From positions 806,001-870,000 of the forward strand of contig NZ_JAIQDJ010000001.1 in the NCBI RefSeq assembly GCF_020034655.1: a stretch of 64,000 nucleotides of DNA. The letters are read 5' to 3'. Made by a program: the position numbers and the translations under genes. The stretch is from Thermomonas beijingensis (lineage in GTDB: Bacteria; Pseudomonadota; Gammaproteobacteria; Xanthomonadales; Xanthomonadaceae). Numbering within the stretch: the stretch's first letter is position 1; each line of letters begins with the position of its first letter. The notes beneath the pieces are model-generated. The model was not told the DNA's origin and did no database searches. It saw only the letters and a list, made by a program, of their open reading frames with translations. Below are positions 26,864-37,598 of this stretch, piece after piece.

Positions 26864-27988
26864 ATGCAAGCAAGGCAGCGACGGATGGCACGCGGATGGC
26901 TGGGTCAGTGGATGGGCCTGTGGTTGACAGGCCTGCTGTTGCTGGCGGGAAATGCCCTGGCACAACGGGTGGAGGGCGATCGCGCGGCTGCACAAGGGGC
27001 TTATGAGGCCGAGGTGCCGGTGCACAATCAGACCGATGGCGAGCGCGATAAGGCGTTTGCGCGCGCCTTGGCGCAGGTATTGGGCAATGTCACTGGCGAT
27101 CGCGGCGCAGCAGCGCGCGGCGGGGTGCGTGAAGAATTGGCCAAAGCCAAGAATTATGTGGATGGCTATGACTATCGCCAGGACGAGGGCGTGTCGGCTA
27201 CCGGGGCTCCCAGCTTCCAGACCACCCTGGTGGTGCGCTTCAAGCCAGCGGACGTGGATGATTTGGTTGCGATGCTGGGCCTGCCTAGCTGGCCATTGCC
27301 GCATCCCAAACCGGTGTTGTGGCTGGGGATTGACGATGGCAGCGGGCCACGGCTGGTGGGTTTGGGGCAGGCCAACGCGGCGCGCTCGGCATTGGACCAA
27401 GCCAAGCTGCGTGGCTATGCCTTGGGTCTACCGGCAGGCAACGCCGCCGAACAAGCGGCCATCGGTGCGATCTGGCGTGGCGACACCGCTGCCGTGACTG
27501 CATTGTCCAAACGCTACAGCCCGCCGATGCAGCTGATCGGCAAGCTGCGCCGGAGTGGTTCGGGCTGGGTGGCGGACTGGACATTCGTGGACAACGGCAA
27601 GGTGCTGGGGAGTTGGCAATCGAGCAATGTGGATGCGCGTCGGGCGATGGCCGGGGGGGCCGACGGTGCGGCAGATGCTTTGTTCAAGCGTTATGCGCGT
27701 GCGGGGAGTAGTGGCACCCCAGGGGTGTATCGGGTGCAGGTGCTGGGGATTCATGGGACGGATGACTACCTGCGCCTTGCGGGTTATCTGGATAGCGTGT
27801 CCATCGTCCGTCGTGTGGTGCCGGTAAGCGCCAACCCCGACAGATTGGAGTTGGACCTGGAGCTGACCACCGGAGTTGCCAATTTCAGCAAATATGTTGC
27901 ACGAGGCAGCGTGCTGAGCGTGGTGCCAGCAGGGGATGCCGATAGTAGTGCATCCGCCATCAGCATCTACCAGATGGCAGGGGGTTAA
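26864..27988 (+). CDS. DUF2066 domain protein
   Basis: A 374-aa exported protein: a signal peptide (GLWLTGLLLLAGNALAQ) and a DUF2066 body with YEAEVPVHNQTDGERDKAF, ALAQVLGNVTGD and YDYRQDEG. Function is not established. The start at 26864 has GAGGA seven bases upstream. The reading frame continues far upstream (to 25736) but there it is antisense to purM. The gene sits between purM and the AI-2E-type permease gene, which starts two bases after its stop, so the two are cotranscribed with hda. This purM/DUF2066/permease/hda neighbourhood is common in gammaproteobacteria. Confidence 0.85.
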   Translation: MQARQRRMARGWLGQWMGLWLTGLLLLAGNALAQRVEGDRAAAQGAYEAEVPVHNQTDGERDKAFARALAQVLGNVTGDRGAAARGGVREELAKAKNYVDGYDYRQDEGVSATGAPSFQTTLVVRFKPADVDDLVAMLGLPSWPLPHPKPVLWLGIDDGSGPRLVGLGQANAARSALDQAKLRGYALGLPAGNAAEQAAIGAIWRGDTAAVTALSKRYSPPMQLIGKLRRSGSGWVADWTFVDNGKVLGSWQSSNVDARRAMAGGADGAADALFKRYARAGSSGTPGVYRVQVLGIHGTDDYLRLAGYLDSVSIVRRVVPVSANPDRLELDLELTTGVANFSKYVARGSVLSVVPAGDADSSASAISIYQMAGG

Positions 27989-27990
27989 TC

Positions 27991-29151
27991 ATGCATCGCG
28001 ACGAAGATCTGGCCACGATCGCCACCTTCTACCGGCGGGTGCAGTGGTCGGCGCTGACGGTAGGGGTGTTGTGGGTGGTGTGGCTGTTGGCCCCGATTCT
28101 CAGTCCATTCGTGATTGCAGCGATCCTGGGATGGCTGGGGGATCCGATGGTGGATCGGCTGGAAGCGCGACGGATCAGCCGCAATACCGCGGTGATTCTG
28201 GTCTTCGGGGCAATGACCGTGGTACTGCTGGTGGTGGCCGTGCTGTTGATCCCGGTGCTGGAAGATCAGGTCATGACCCTGATCAATTCACTGCCAGGCT
28301 ATCGTGATTGGTTCGTGGGGACAGCATTGCCTTGGGTGGAGCATCGTACCGGTCTGCAAATCCTGTCATGGCTGGATCCGGAGCGTCTGTTCGTGCTGAT
28401 TCGCGAACATTGGCAGAGCGCCGGTGGTGCGGCAAGCACGCTACTGGGGTATGTCTCCCGTCCCGGATTTGCCTTGCTCGGCTGGCTGGCCAATATCGTC
28501 CTGTTGCCGGTGTTGAGCTTTTTCTTCCTGCGGGATTGGGACTTGATCATGGGCCGGATCGGCTTGCTGGTGCCGCGCGATCATTTCGATACCGTGCGCC
28601 GGCTGGCACTGGAATCCAACGAAGTCCTGGGTGGATTCCTGCGTGGGCAGATGTTGGTAATGCTGATTCTGGGCTTGCTGTACGCGCTGGGTTTGTGGCT
28701 GGTGGGTCTGGACTTGGGCATCCTGATCGGGCTGCTTGCTGGGCTGCTGACCTTTGTGCCGTATCTGGGGCCGGCGTTCATCGTGCTGTTTGGTGGTATT
28801 GCCGCGTTGGTGCAGTTCGGGGACTGGCAGCATTTGGCTGGGGTCGGCGTGGTGTTTGCCGTTGGCCAGTTGGTAGAGAGCTTTGTGCTGACCCCCATGC
28901 TGGTGGGCGATCGCATTGGCCTGCACCCGATGGCGGTGATCTTTGCGGTGATGGCCGGTGGCACCTTGTTCGGTTTCCTCGGCATGTTGCTGGCGTTGCC
29001 GGTAGCGGCAGTCGTCAATGTGCTGCTGCGCTATACGCAAGAGCGTTATCGGCAAAGCCGGCTGTATGCCGGTGACACTCCCGTGATCTTGCTGGATGCC
29101 GGATTGTCGGAAGCATCAATCGAAAGTAATCACGACGCCTCCGAAGCTTGA
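27991..29151 (+). CDS. AI-2E transporter family (PerM-like) permease
   Basis: A 386-aa inner-membrane protein with about eight hydrophobic segments, paired near the N terminus (around 17-40 and 65-90) and clustered in the C-terminal half. VLSFFFLRDWDLIM, GGFLRGQMLVMLILGLLYALG and FVPYLGPAFIVLFGG are typical of the UPF0118/AI-2E exporter family. The family name does not prove an AI-2 substrate; other members are Na+/H+ antiporters. It is tightly packed after the DUF2066 gene and its stop is one base from the hda start. Confidence 0.9.
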   Translation: MHRDEDLATIATFYRRVQWSALTVGVLWVVWLLAPILSPFVIAAILGWLGDPMVDRLEARRISRNTAVILVFGAMTVVLLVVAVLLIPVLEDQVMTLINSLPGYRDWFVGTALPWVEHRTGLQILSWLDPERLFVLIREHWQSAGGAASTLLGYVSRPGFALLGWLANIVLLPVLSFFFLRDWDLIMGRIGLLVPRDHFDTVRRLALESNEVLGGFLRGQMLVMLILGLLYALGLWLVGLDLGILIGLLAGLLTFVPYLGPAFIVLFGGIAALVQFGDWQHLAGVGVVFAVGQLVESFVLTPMLVGDRIGLHPMAVIFAVMAGGTLFGFLGMLLALPVAAVVNVLLRYTQERYRQSRLYAGDTPVILLDAGLSEASIESNHDASEA

Positions 29152-29152
29152 A

Positions 29153-29851
29153 ATGAACCATTCCGTACCGCAGTTGCCGCTGGCGCTGCGTTATCCACCT
29201 GAACAGCGCTTCGACACTTATCTGCAGGCACCGGTTGGCTTGCAGGAACACTTGCGGGCGTTGGCCGAAACACAGCAAGGGGATGCCATATTCCTGCATG
29301 GGGAGACCGGAGCCGGCAAAACACATTTGCTGGTGGCCGCCTGTGCTACTGCCGGTGCGTTGGGGCATATGCCGGCCTATTTGGGCTTGAAGCACTTGCG
29401 GGGAAGGTTGGCGACCGCCTGCGAGGGGTTGGACAACGCGGCACTGGTGGTAGTGGATGATGTGGATGCGATCGCCGGTGTGCGCGAGGATGAAGTCGCG
29501 TTGTTCCATCTTCACAATCGCATGCGTGATGCCGGTTATGCGTTGCTGTATGCGGCCACCTTACCCCCAAATGAGATGCCGCTGGTATTGCCGGATTTGC
29601 GCTCGCGTTTTGCCCAATGCTCGTGCTGGGCTTTGTCACAATTGGACGATGCCGGGCGCACCGAATTACTGCGTCAGCGTGCCGCTGCCCGTGGCCTGGA
29701 TTTTGACGATGCCGCGCTGGAGTGGCTGCTGCGCAGGGCCAGCCGCGATCTTGGTAGTTTGACTGCGATCTTCGAACGGCTCGACCACGCCTCGCTGGCT
29801 GCGCAGCGGCGCTTGACCGTGCCGTTTTTGCGGCAGGTGTTGGGGGGGTAG
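29153..29851 (+). CDS. hda: DnaA regulatory inactivator Hda
   Basis: Hda binds the DNA-loaded beta clamp and stimulates ATP hydrolysis by DnaA, preventing re-initiation. The 232-aa AAA+ protein has the N-terminal clamp-binding motif QLPLAL (residues 7-12), Walker A GETGAGKTHLL (50-60), Walker B VVVDDVDAI (Asp102/103), sensor region PDLRSRFAQ with the arginine finger, and a short lid. The start ATG is 2 bases after the permease stop; the longer frame overlaps that gene and is rejected. It converges on murU, with a stem-loop between. Confidence 0.94.
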   Translation: MNHSVPQLPLALRYPPEQRFDTYLQAPVGLQEHLRALAETQQGDAIFLHGETGAGKTHLLVAACATAGALGHMPAYLGLKHLRGRLATACEGLDNAALVVVDDVDAIAGVREDEVALFHLHNRMRDAGYALLYAATLPPNEMPLVLPDLRSRFAQCSCWALSQLDDAGRTELLRQRAAARGLDFDDAALEWLLRRASRDLGSLTAIFERLDHASLAAQRRLTVPFLRQVLGG

Positions 29852-29856
29852 CAAGC

Positions 29857-29874
29857 CTTCCCTTGCAAGGGAAG
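29857..29874. terminator. Stem-loop between hda and murU
   Basis: An 18-bp perfect palindrome (CTTCCCTTGCAAGGGAAG) begins five bases after the hda stop and ends nine bases before the murU stop on the other strand. There is no T-run on either side, so it may be a weak terminator or RNA-stabilising hairpin. Confidence 0.55.
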
Positions 29875-29882
29875 CAGAGCCG

Positions 29883-31591
<1,709 letters not shown>

Positions 31592-31633
31592 GGGCAAAGG
31601 GTAAACTGCCACATCGATTCCAGCGAGGCAGAC

Positions 31634-33037
31634 ATGACCCCACTTCAACCCGTATTGCTCTCTGGCGGCTCCGGCACGCGGTTGTGGCCGTTGTCGCGGG
31701 AAGCCTATCCCAAGCAGTTTTTGCCGCTGGTGGGCAACGACACCATGCTGCAGGCCACATGGCAGCGCGTGCAGGCGATTGCCAGTTGTGCGCCGATTGT
31801 GGTGGCGGGTGAAGACCACCGCTTTCTGGTGGCCGAGCAACTGCGTCAGATTGGCGCACCCACACCTGCCATCGTGTTGGAACCGATGGGCCGCAATACT
31901 GCGCCGGCCATTGCTGCGGCCGCGCTGCAAGCGATGGCTGCGGGCCAGGACCCGGTATTGCTGGTGTTGCCATCCGATCATGTGGTGCGCGATGCCGCAG
32001 CGTTTCGTGCGGCCGTACAGCAAGCCTTGCCGGCGGCGGAAGCGGGTGCGCTGGTGACGTTCGGCATTGTGCCCAATGCGCCGGAAACCGGGTTTGGTTA
32101 TATCCAGGCCGAGGCCGGTCAGGGGGTGTGCAAGGTGTTGCGGTTCGTCGAAAAGCCTGATGCCGTCACCGCGCAGCACTATCTGGACGCAGGTAGCTAC
32201 TTCTGGAATAGCGGCATGTTTTTGCTGCGTGCTTCGCGCTATCTGCAGGAACTGGCACGTTTTCGGCCGGACATCGTGGACGCGGTGCGCACGGCGTTTG
32301 CAAGCGCGGCACGCGATGGCGATTTCATCCGGCTGGACAAGGCGGCATTCGCACAATGCCCGTCTGATTCGATCGATTATGCGGTGATGGAACATACCGA
32401 TGCTGCCTGCGTGTTGCCGGTGGATATCGGCTGGAATGATGTGGGTTCGTGGTCGGCGCTGTGGGAGGTCAGTACCCAGGATGGCGAGGGCAATGCGCAC
32501 CACGGCGATGTGATTGCAATCGACAGCCGCAATAGCTATGCCTATGCGCGGCGGTTGGTGGCGCTGGTAGGGGTGGACGATCTGGTGGTGGTGGACACCG
32601 ACGATGCCGTGCTGGTGGCGCACAAGGACAAGGTGCAACAGGTCAAGGACGTGGTGGCCAAACTCAAGGCCGAGCAGCGTTCGCAAGCGGTGCTGCATCG
32701 CGAAGTACACCGGCCGTGGGGCAGCTACGACTCGATCGACATGGCGGATGGCTTTCAGGTCAAGCGCATCAAGGTCAAACCCGGTGCGCGCCTATCCCTG
32801 CAATCGCATACCCGCCGCGCCGAACATTGGGTCGTGGTACGCGGCACTGCGCGGGTGACCCGCGACAACGACGTGTTCGAACTGTTCGCCAACCAGAGCG
32901 CCTACATCCCGATCGGCGCCAAGCACCGGCTGGAGAATCCCGGCGGCGAGATGCTGGAACTGATCGAGGTGCAGTCCGGCGATTACCTGGGCGAGGACGA
33001 CATCGTCCGCTATGAGGATGTATACGGGCGTTCGTAA
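31634..33037 (+). CDS. manC: Mannose-1-phosphate guanylyltransferase/mannose-6-phosphate isomerase (XanB/ManC)
   Basis: A 467-aa bifunctional type II enzyme that isomerises fructose-6-P to mannose-6-P and makes GDP-mannose for exopolysaccharide and LPS sugars. The N-terminal domain starts VLLSGGSGTRLWPLSREAYP, with PKQFLPL and FVEKPDAVTAQ; the C-terminal cupin isomerase has RPWGSYDSIDMADGF, QSHTRRAEHWVVV and IPIGAKHRLENPG. The length matches XanB of Xanthomonas. The ATG at 31634 follows GAGG. The frame upstream to 31214 is antisense to amgK. A GTAAACT just upstream could serve as -10. Confidence 0.95.
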   Translation: MTPLQPVLLSGGSGTRLWPLSREAYPKQFLPLVGNDTMLQATWQRVQAIASCAPIVVAGEDHRFLVAEQLRQIGAPTPAIVLEPMGRNTAPAIAAAALQAMAAGQDPVLLVLPSDHVVRDAAAFRAAVQQALPAAEAGALVTFGIVPNAPETGFGYIQAEAGQGVCKVLRFVEKPDAVTAQHYLDAGSYFWNSGMFLLRASRYLQELARFRPDIVDAVRTAFASAARDGDFIRLDKAAFAQCPSDSIDYAVMEHTDAACVLPVDIGWNDVGSWSALWEVSTQDGEGNAHHGDVIAIDSRNSYAYARRLVALVGVDDLVVVDTDDAVLVAHKDKVQQVKDVVAKLKAEQRSQAVLHREVHRPWGSYDSIDMADGFQVKRIKVKPGARLSLQSHTRRAEHWVVVRGTARVTRDNDVFELFANQSAYIPIGAKHRLENPGGEMLELIEVQSGDYLGEDDIVRYEDVYGRS

Positions 33038-33065
33038 CGGTGTGTGGTGCGTGCGTTCTCTCGCG

Positions 33066-33171
33066 GCCGCGTTCCCGCGGGCACTGCCTTCCGCGAATGT
33101 CCCCCGGCATTGGCCGGTGGCCAATGCCTCCTCCTTGATTTCGCTGCAGGCAGCGCCCGCGGGAACGCGGC
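33066..33171. repeat. Nested inverted repeat (REP/BIME-like or small mobile element)
   Basis: Outer arms of 24 bp (33066-33089 and 33148-33171) are inverted copies with one mismatch and start GCCGCGTTCCCGCGGGC. Inside them lies a second perfect 10-bp inverted repeat, GGCATTGGCC (33106-33115) and GGCCAATGCC (33119-33128), with a GGT loop. No coding frame fits. It lies between convergent manC and cysK, a usual home for REP/BIME elements. I saw no second copy in the window. Confidence 0.7.
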
Positions 33172-33200
33172 TTGGGAGATTGCGGCGTGTGAAGTATGTG

Positions 33201-33223
33201 CCCCTCCCGCATCGCGGGAGGGG
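33201..33223. terminator. Terminator-like hairpin between manC and cysK
   Basis: CCCCTCCCGC and GCGGGAGGGG pair perfectly around ATC, with TTCTTGT on the + side. The GC-rich 10-bp stem sits between convergent genes, 28 bases beyond the cysK stop, and could end transcription from both sides, though the T-run is poor. Confidence 0.75.
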
Positions 33224-33250
33224 TTCTTGTCCGCTGCGGATTGGGGTGGC

Positions 33251-34210
33251 TCAGCCCAGGCTGGCCAGCCACTCGTCGTCGCTGCCCTCGTTGATGTCGG
33301 CGAACAGCGGGCTGGAGAAATAGCGCTCGCCGGTGTCCGGCAGCATCGCCAGCAGCACGCTGCCTTCCGGTGCGGTTTCGGCGATCTGCAGCGCGGTGGC
33401 GGCAGTGGCGCCGGCGGAGATGCCGACGAAAATGCCTTCCTCGGTCGCCAAGCGGCGTGCGGTGGCGAAGGCGTCGTCGTCGCTGACGGTGCGCAGTTCG
33501 TCATACGCATTGCGATTGAGCACGGCAGGTACGAAGTCCGGCGTCCAGCCCTGGATTTTGTGCGGCTTCCATTCGTCGCCTTTCAGCAGTGCCGCGCCGG
33601 CAGGTTCAGTACCGATGATGCGCACATCCGGGCGCGCCACTTTCAACACTTCGCCGACGCCGGTCAGAGTGCCGCCACTGCCCCAACCACTGACGAAATA
33701 ATCCAGCCGCTGGCCGGCGAAATCGCGCAGGATTTCGGTGGCGGTGGTGCTGCGGTGATAGGCCGGGTTGGCGGGATTGGTGAATTGACTGGCCCAGAAC
33801 CAACCGTGTTTTTCGGCAAGTTCCTTGGCTTTTTCCACCATCCCGGTACCGCGGGCGGCGGCGGGGGTCAGGATGACTTTGGCACCGTAGGCGCGCATGG
33901 CCTTGCGGCGCTCGATGGAGAAGGTTTCGGTCATCACCGCCACGAATTTGTAGCCGCGTGCCGCCGCCACCATCGCCAGCGCAATGCCGGTGTTGCCGGA
34001 GGTGGCTTCCACAATGGTATCGCCTGGCTTCAGCAGGCCGCGCTGTTCGGCATCCAGCACGATCCCCAGCGCCAGCCGGTCCTTGACCGAGCCACCGGGA
34101 TTGAAGGCTTCGGCCTTCACATAGACGCTGACATGCGCAGGTGCCAGCCGATTGAGTTTGATGATGGGGGTGTTGCCGATGGTGGCGGTGATGCTGTTGT
34201 AGAGGGCCAT
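33251..34210 (-). CDS. cysK: Cysteine synthase A (O-acetylserine sulfhydrylase)
   Basis: CysK makes cysteine from O-acetylserine and sulfide using PLP. The 319-aa protein starts MALYNSITATIGNTPIIKLN, with the PLP lysine in NPGGSVKDRLALG (Lys43), EATSGNTGIALAM (phosphate cup) and the VSGWGSGGTLTGVGEVL loop. Start ATG at 34210. A longer frame upstream reaches cysG and is rejected. It lies 40 bp downstream of cysG on the same strand, so siroheme synthesis and cysteine synthesis are likely one operon facing cysB. Confidence 0.96.
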   Translation of the reverse strand: MALYNSITATIGNTPIIKLNRLAPAHVSVYVKAEAFNPGGSVKDRLALGIVLDAEQRGLLKPGDTIVEATSGNTGIALAMVAAARGYKFVAVMTETFSIERRKAMRAYGAKVILTPAAARGTGMVEKAKELAEKHGWFWASQFTNPANPAYHRSTTATEILRDFAGQRLDYFVSGWGSGGTLTGVGEVLKVARPDVRIIGTEPAGAALLKGDEWKPHKIQGWTPDFVPAVLNRNAYDELRTVSDDDAFATARRLATEEGIFVGISAGATAATALQIAETAPEGSVLLAMLPDTGERYFSSPLFADINEGSDDEWLASLG

Positions 34211-34250
34211 GTGGGCGGTGTCCTTGTGATGGCGAATGCGGGAAGAAAGA

Positions 34251-35708
34251 TCAGGCGGCGTGGGCGAGCAGCGGCGGTTGACAGCGCGCATCGGCAGCGG
34301 TCAGCGGCGGCGCGCCAAACCAATGCAGCTGGGTGGCCAATGCGGCCACTTCGCCGATGATGAGCAGTGCCGGTGCCAGCACGGCGTGAAGCCGGGCCAG
34401 CTCGGGCAGTTCAGCCAAGCTGCCGGCCACCACGCGCTGCTGTGGGCGGCTGCCGTGTTCGATCAAGGCAAACGGCGTGCTGACTGCGCAGCCGTGGGCG
34501 ATCAATTTGTCGCGCAGGGCAGACAGGCCTGTCACGCCCATGTAGAACGCCAGGGTTTGCTGCGGTTTGGCCAGCGCGGTCCAGTCGTGTTCGGTCGCGC
34601 CGGATTTGCCTTGTGCGGTCAGGATGCGCAGCGATTGCGCATGCGCGCGATGGGTCAGCGGGATCCCTGCATACGCCGCGCAAGCCACTGCCGCGGTGAT
34701 GCCGGGGACCACTTCATAGCCGATGCCTGCGGCGCGCAGGGCTTGCAGTTCTTCGCCGCCGCGGCCGAACACGAACGGATCGCCACCTTTCAAACGCACC
34801 ACGCGCTTGCCGGCATTGGCCAATTCAATCATCAGTGCGTGGATGCGCGCCTGGGTGGCATCGTGATCGCCGCCAATGTGTTTGCCCACTTCAATTCGCT
34901 CGGCATCGCGGCGTGCCAACGCCAGTACCTCGGCACTGACCAGGCGGTCGTGCAGGATGACATCGGCATCATTCAACACCCGCAGCGCACGCAGTGTCAG
35001 CAGGCCGGGGTCGCCGGGACCTGCACCCACCAGCGCCACGCTGCCTTGCACATACCTTGCACCAGCGTACAACTCGGCCTCGATTGCGTGCTGCGCCGCC
35101 ACTGCTTGGCCGCGCCGCAGCAGCGCCTGCGCCGGGCCAGTCAATACCCGCCGGAAGAATGTGCGGCGTGCGGACAGGTCCGGCAGGCGGTTGCGAATGC
35201 GGCCGCGCAATTGGCTGAGCAATTGCGCCAGTGCGCCCACCGCATCATCAAACTGAAGCTCCAATTGCTCGCGTAGATGACGCGCCAACATGGGCGATGC
35301 GCCGCCGCTGGAAATGGCAATCTGCAACGGCCCGCGTTGCACCCGCGCCGGCAGCTGCGCGCTGGCCAGTGCGGCATCGTCCACCACATTGGCCCACACC
35401 TGCCGCGCCTGCGCAGCATCGGCCACGGCGCGGTTGACGCCGGCATCGTCGGTGGCGGCAATCACCAGCCATGCGCCCTCCAGTTGCGTGGGGGCGAAGG
35501 TGGTGGCGAGGTGGGTGATGTGCCGGTGCGATACCAGCGCCGCCAGCCCTGGTTCCAGTGCATTGGCCACCACCTGCACGGTGGCCCCCGCCTCCAGCAA
35601 GGCCGCGATTTTGCGGGCTGCAACGGCACCGCCACCGACCACCAGCACGCGGCGGCCGCGCAGGTCGAGAAACAGCGGAAACAGCGGGGGCGGGGGTGCG
35701 GTTTGCAT
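34251..35708 (-). CDS. cysG: Siroheme synthase CysG (multifunctional)
   Basis: A 485-aa fusion that makes siroheme for sulfite reductase. The N-terminal dehydrogenase/ferrochelatase domain (about 1-205) begins [21 protein letters not shown] and includes [19 protein letters not shown]; the C-terminal SUMT domain (about 215-465) has [46 protein letters not shown] and [20 protein letters not shown]. Its siroheme product is used by CysI encoded 2 kb away. The start ATG is 151 bp from the divergent cysB start. Confidence 0.96.
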   Translation of the reverse strand: MQTAPPPPLFPLFLDLRGRRVLVVGGGAVAARKIAALLEAGATVQVVANALEPGLAALVSHRHITHLATTFAPTQLEGAWLVIAATDDAGVNRAVADAAQARQVWANVVDDAALASAQLPARVQRGPLQIAISSGGASPMLARHLREQLELQFDDAVGALAQLLSQLRGRIRNRLPDLSARRTFFRRVLTGPAQALLRRGQAVAAQHAIEAELYAGARYVQGSVALVGAGPGDPGLLTLRALRVLNDADVILHDRLVSAEVLALARRDAERIEVGKHIGGDHDATQARIHALMIELANAGKRVVRLKGGDPFVFGRGGEELQALRAAGIGYEVVPGITAAVACAAYAGIPLTHRAHAQSLRILTAQGKSGATEHDWTALAKPQQTLAFYMGVTGLSALRDKLIAHGCAVSTPFALIEHGSRPQQRVVAGSLAELPELARLHAVLAPALLIIGEVAALATQLHWFGAPPLTAADARCQPPLLAHAA

Positions 35709-35761
35709 CCCGTCACGCTAGGCCTGTTGGCGGGGACATGGAAATAGCGGGCTGGATTTTA

Positions 35762-35782
35762 CTTATGCACTTATGGCATAAG
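35762..35782. promoter_or_regulatory. LysR-type operator between cysG and cysB (candidate CysB box)
   Basis: CTTATGC (35762-35768) and GCATAAG (35776-35782) form a perfect inverted repeat with a 7-bp centre, fitting the T-N11-A pattern of LysR-type sites. It lies in the divergent cysG/cysB region, about 50 bases upstream of the cysB -10 box, so it could serve both autoregulation of cysB and activation of cysG-cysK. Confidence 0.6.
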
Positions 35783-35811
35783 CCTTGACTAGGAATGCTT
35801 GCAGACTCCGA

Positions 35812-35843
35812 TATAATCAATCGCTATATTCGAATGTAGCGAT
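35812..35843 (+). promoter_or_regulatory. cysB promoter -10 and downstream inverted repeat
   Basis: A perfect TATAAT is present at 35812-35817. The only good -35 match, TTGACT (35785-35790), is 21 bp away, too far for a strong sigma-70 promoter, suggesting activator dependence. Just after it, ATCGCTA (35820-35826) and TAGCGAT (35837-35843) form a perfect 7-bp inverted repeat in the predicted leader. Confidence 0.5.
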
Positions 35844-35859
35844 ATATGAGTGCCATGCC

Positions 35860-36831
35860 ATGACCCTGACCCAGCTTCGCTATCTTGTTGCCATCGCCGA
35901 TTCCAACTTCAACATCACCCAGGCGGCCGAGCGCGTGCACGCGACCCAGCCGGGGCTGTCCAAGCAGCTCAAGCAGCTGGAAGATGAGTTGGGTTTCCAA
36001 TTGTTTTTGCGCAAGGGCCGCAGCTTGGAAGGGGTGGCTCCGGCGGGCGTCAAGATCATCGACAGCGCCCGCAAGATCCTCGCCGAGGCGGCCAATATCC
36101 GCAGTTATGCGTCCAACGAGCGCGGCGAATTTCGCGGCCGCCTGTTGCTGGCCACCACCCACACGCAAGCGCGCTATGTGTTGCCGAAGGTGATTGCCGA
36201 CGTCACCCGTCGCTACCCGCACGTCAGCGTGGACTTGTTTGCCGCCGGTGATGCCGAGGTGTTGGAGAAATTGGACGAAGCCGATTTCGGCCTGATCAGC
36301 ACCGCCGGCAGTACCCCGCAAACCAATGGCGTAGCGGTGCCGTTGTTCCGCTGGCGGCGCGTGTTGCTGGTGCAAAAAACACACCCGTTGGCGACCAGGA
36401 AGCGGGTGCCCACCTTGCTGGAATTGGCGCGCTATCCGTTGATTTCGTATGAATCTTCGACCTTGCCGGAATCCTCCTTGCAGCGTGCGTTTGCGGCGGT
36501 AGGCGTGCAGCCCCAGATTGCGATGACCGCGCGTGATGCCAACCTGATCAAGGCCTACGTACGCACCGGACTGGGTGCGGGCTTGCTGGCCGAAATGGCG
36601 GTGGGTGAGCGGGAAGACGATGACCTGCGGGTGATCGACGCGCCGCTGGAGCTCCCCGAGTGCATCACCTGGGCGGTGGTGCCGCGTGGCCGCGTACTGC
36701 GCGAATACGCACTGGAGCTGTTGCATGGCCTGGCCCCGCACATGGATCGGCATGACTTGCGCCGTATTCTGGAAGGCAACCAGCCGCCGGAGTGGCCGGA
36801 ATTGCCGCGTTGGCAGGCGGAACAGTCATAG
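35860..36831 (+). CDS. cysB: LysR-family sulfur regulator CysB
   Basis: CysB activates the sulfate-assimilation genes and responds to N-acetylserine and sulfide. The 323-aa protein has an N-terminal winged HTH: MTLTQLRYLVAIADSNFNIT, QAAERVHATQPGLSKQLKQL, ELGFQLFLRKGRSLEGV; the LysR substrate domain follows, with ATTHTQARYVLPKVIADVT (the Thr-His-Thr loop that binds the ligand). These match CysB/Cbl rather than other LysR families. The start at 35860 removes 25 unlikely residues. It is divergent from cysG-cysK and convergent with cysH, whose stop is 5 bp away. Confidence 0.95.
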   Translation: MTLTQLRYLVAIADSNFNITQAAERVHATQPGLSKQLKQLEDELGFQLFLRKGRSLEGVAPAGVKIIDSARKILAEAANIRSYASNERGEFRGRLLLATTHTQARYVLPKVIADVTRRYPHVSVDLFAAGDAEVLEKLDEADFGLISTAGSTPQTNGVAVPLFRWRRVLLVQKTHPLATRKRVPTLLELARYPLISYESSTLPESSLQRAFAAVGVQPQIAMTARDANLIKAYVRTGLGAGLLAEMAVGEREDDDLRVIDAPLELPECITWAVVPRGRVLREYALELLHGLAPHMDRHDLRRILEGNQPPEWPELPRWQAEQS

Positions 36832-36836
36832 CGCCC

Positions 36837-37598
36837 TCACAAATCAAAATGCAGCCCGCATTCGCGGCGCAGGCCGAAGAAGCGGGTGCTGGAGGCGTCC
36901 ATGCCCGGTTGCAATGGGCGAGTGGTGTGCACGTCTCCTACCGAGACGTAGCCTTGTTGCAGTAGCGGGTGTTCGGGCAAGTCGTGTTGCAGGATGTAGG
37001 CGCCGATATCGATATCCGACCAGTCTGCAATCGGGTGGAATTTGAAGCGGCCATCCTTGATTTCAAGAATGGCGATGTGCTTGCGCGATGCCGATTGCTC
37101 GCGGCGCAGGCCGGCATGCCAGCAGCGCACATTCAAATCTTGCAGGGCACGTTGCATCGGTTGCACTTTGCGCAGCTGGTTGTAACGGGCGATGCCGTCG
37201 CTGCCGGCGTCCCACAGCTTGCCCAGGCGGGTTTCCATCCAACTGCTACTCAGCTGTGCTTGATAGACCTGCAAGTTCAGCCCGAGCAGGCCAGTGAGTT
37301 GGTCGGCGTAGCGGTAGGTTTCCGGAAACAGATAGCCGGTATCGACCATGATCACGGGGATGTTGGGCGCAGTCGTTGCAAAAAGATGCAGCGAGACCGC
37401 CGACTGCACACCAAAACTGGTCGAAAGTGCGTGCACGCCGGGCAGGTGTTGCAGTGCCCATTGGATGCGTTGTTGTGCATTCAATGGAATGAGCGTGGCA
37501 TTGAGTTCGGCCAAATCGTCTGCGGTGAGCGATGCCGGGTCAAGTGCGCGTGCAGACACGGAAACGGGGGCGAGATGTGGGGCGAGTTGGGCGTTCAT
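36837..37598 (-). CDS. cysH: Phosphoadenylyl-sulfate (PAPS) reductase
   Basis: CysH reduces PAPS to sulfite with thioredoxin. The 253-aa sequence shows [15 protein letters not shown] (P-loop-like PP-motif), [36 protein letters not shown] and the catalytic C-terminal ECGLHFDL (Cys247). The CC and CxxC cluster ligands of APS reductases are missing, so it is the PAPS type and requires an APS kinase, which is not in the window. The ATG overlaps the cysI stop, so it is the last gene of cysJIH. Confidence 0.95.
   Translation of the reverse strand: MNAQLAPHLAPVSVSARALDPASLTADDLAELNATLIPLNAQQRIQWALQHLPGVHALSTSFGVQSAVSLHLFATTAPNIPVIMVDTGYLFPETYRYADQLTGLLGLNLQVYQAQLSSSWMETRLGKLWDAGSDGIARYNQLRKVQPMQRALQDLNVRCWHAGLRREQSASRKHIAILEIKDGRFKFHPIADWSDIDIGAYILQHDLPEHPLLQQGYVSVGDVHTTRPLQPGMDASSTRFFGLRRECGLHFDL

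Noticed and set aside
31592-32710. N-terminal extension of amgK
   Set aside because: This part is antisense to manC; AmgK of normal length starts at 31591.
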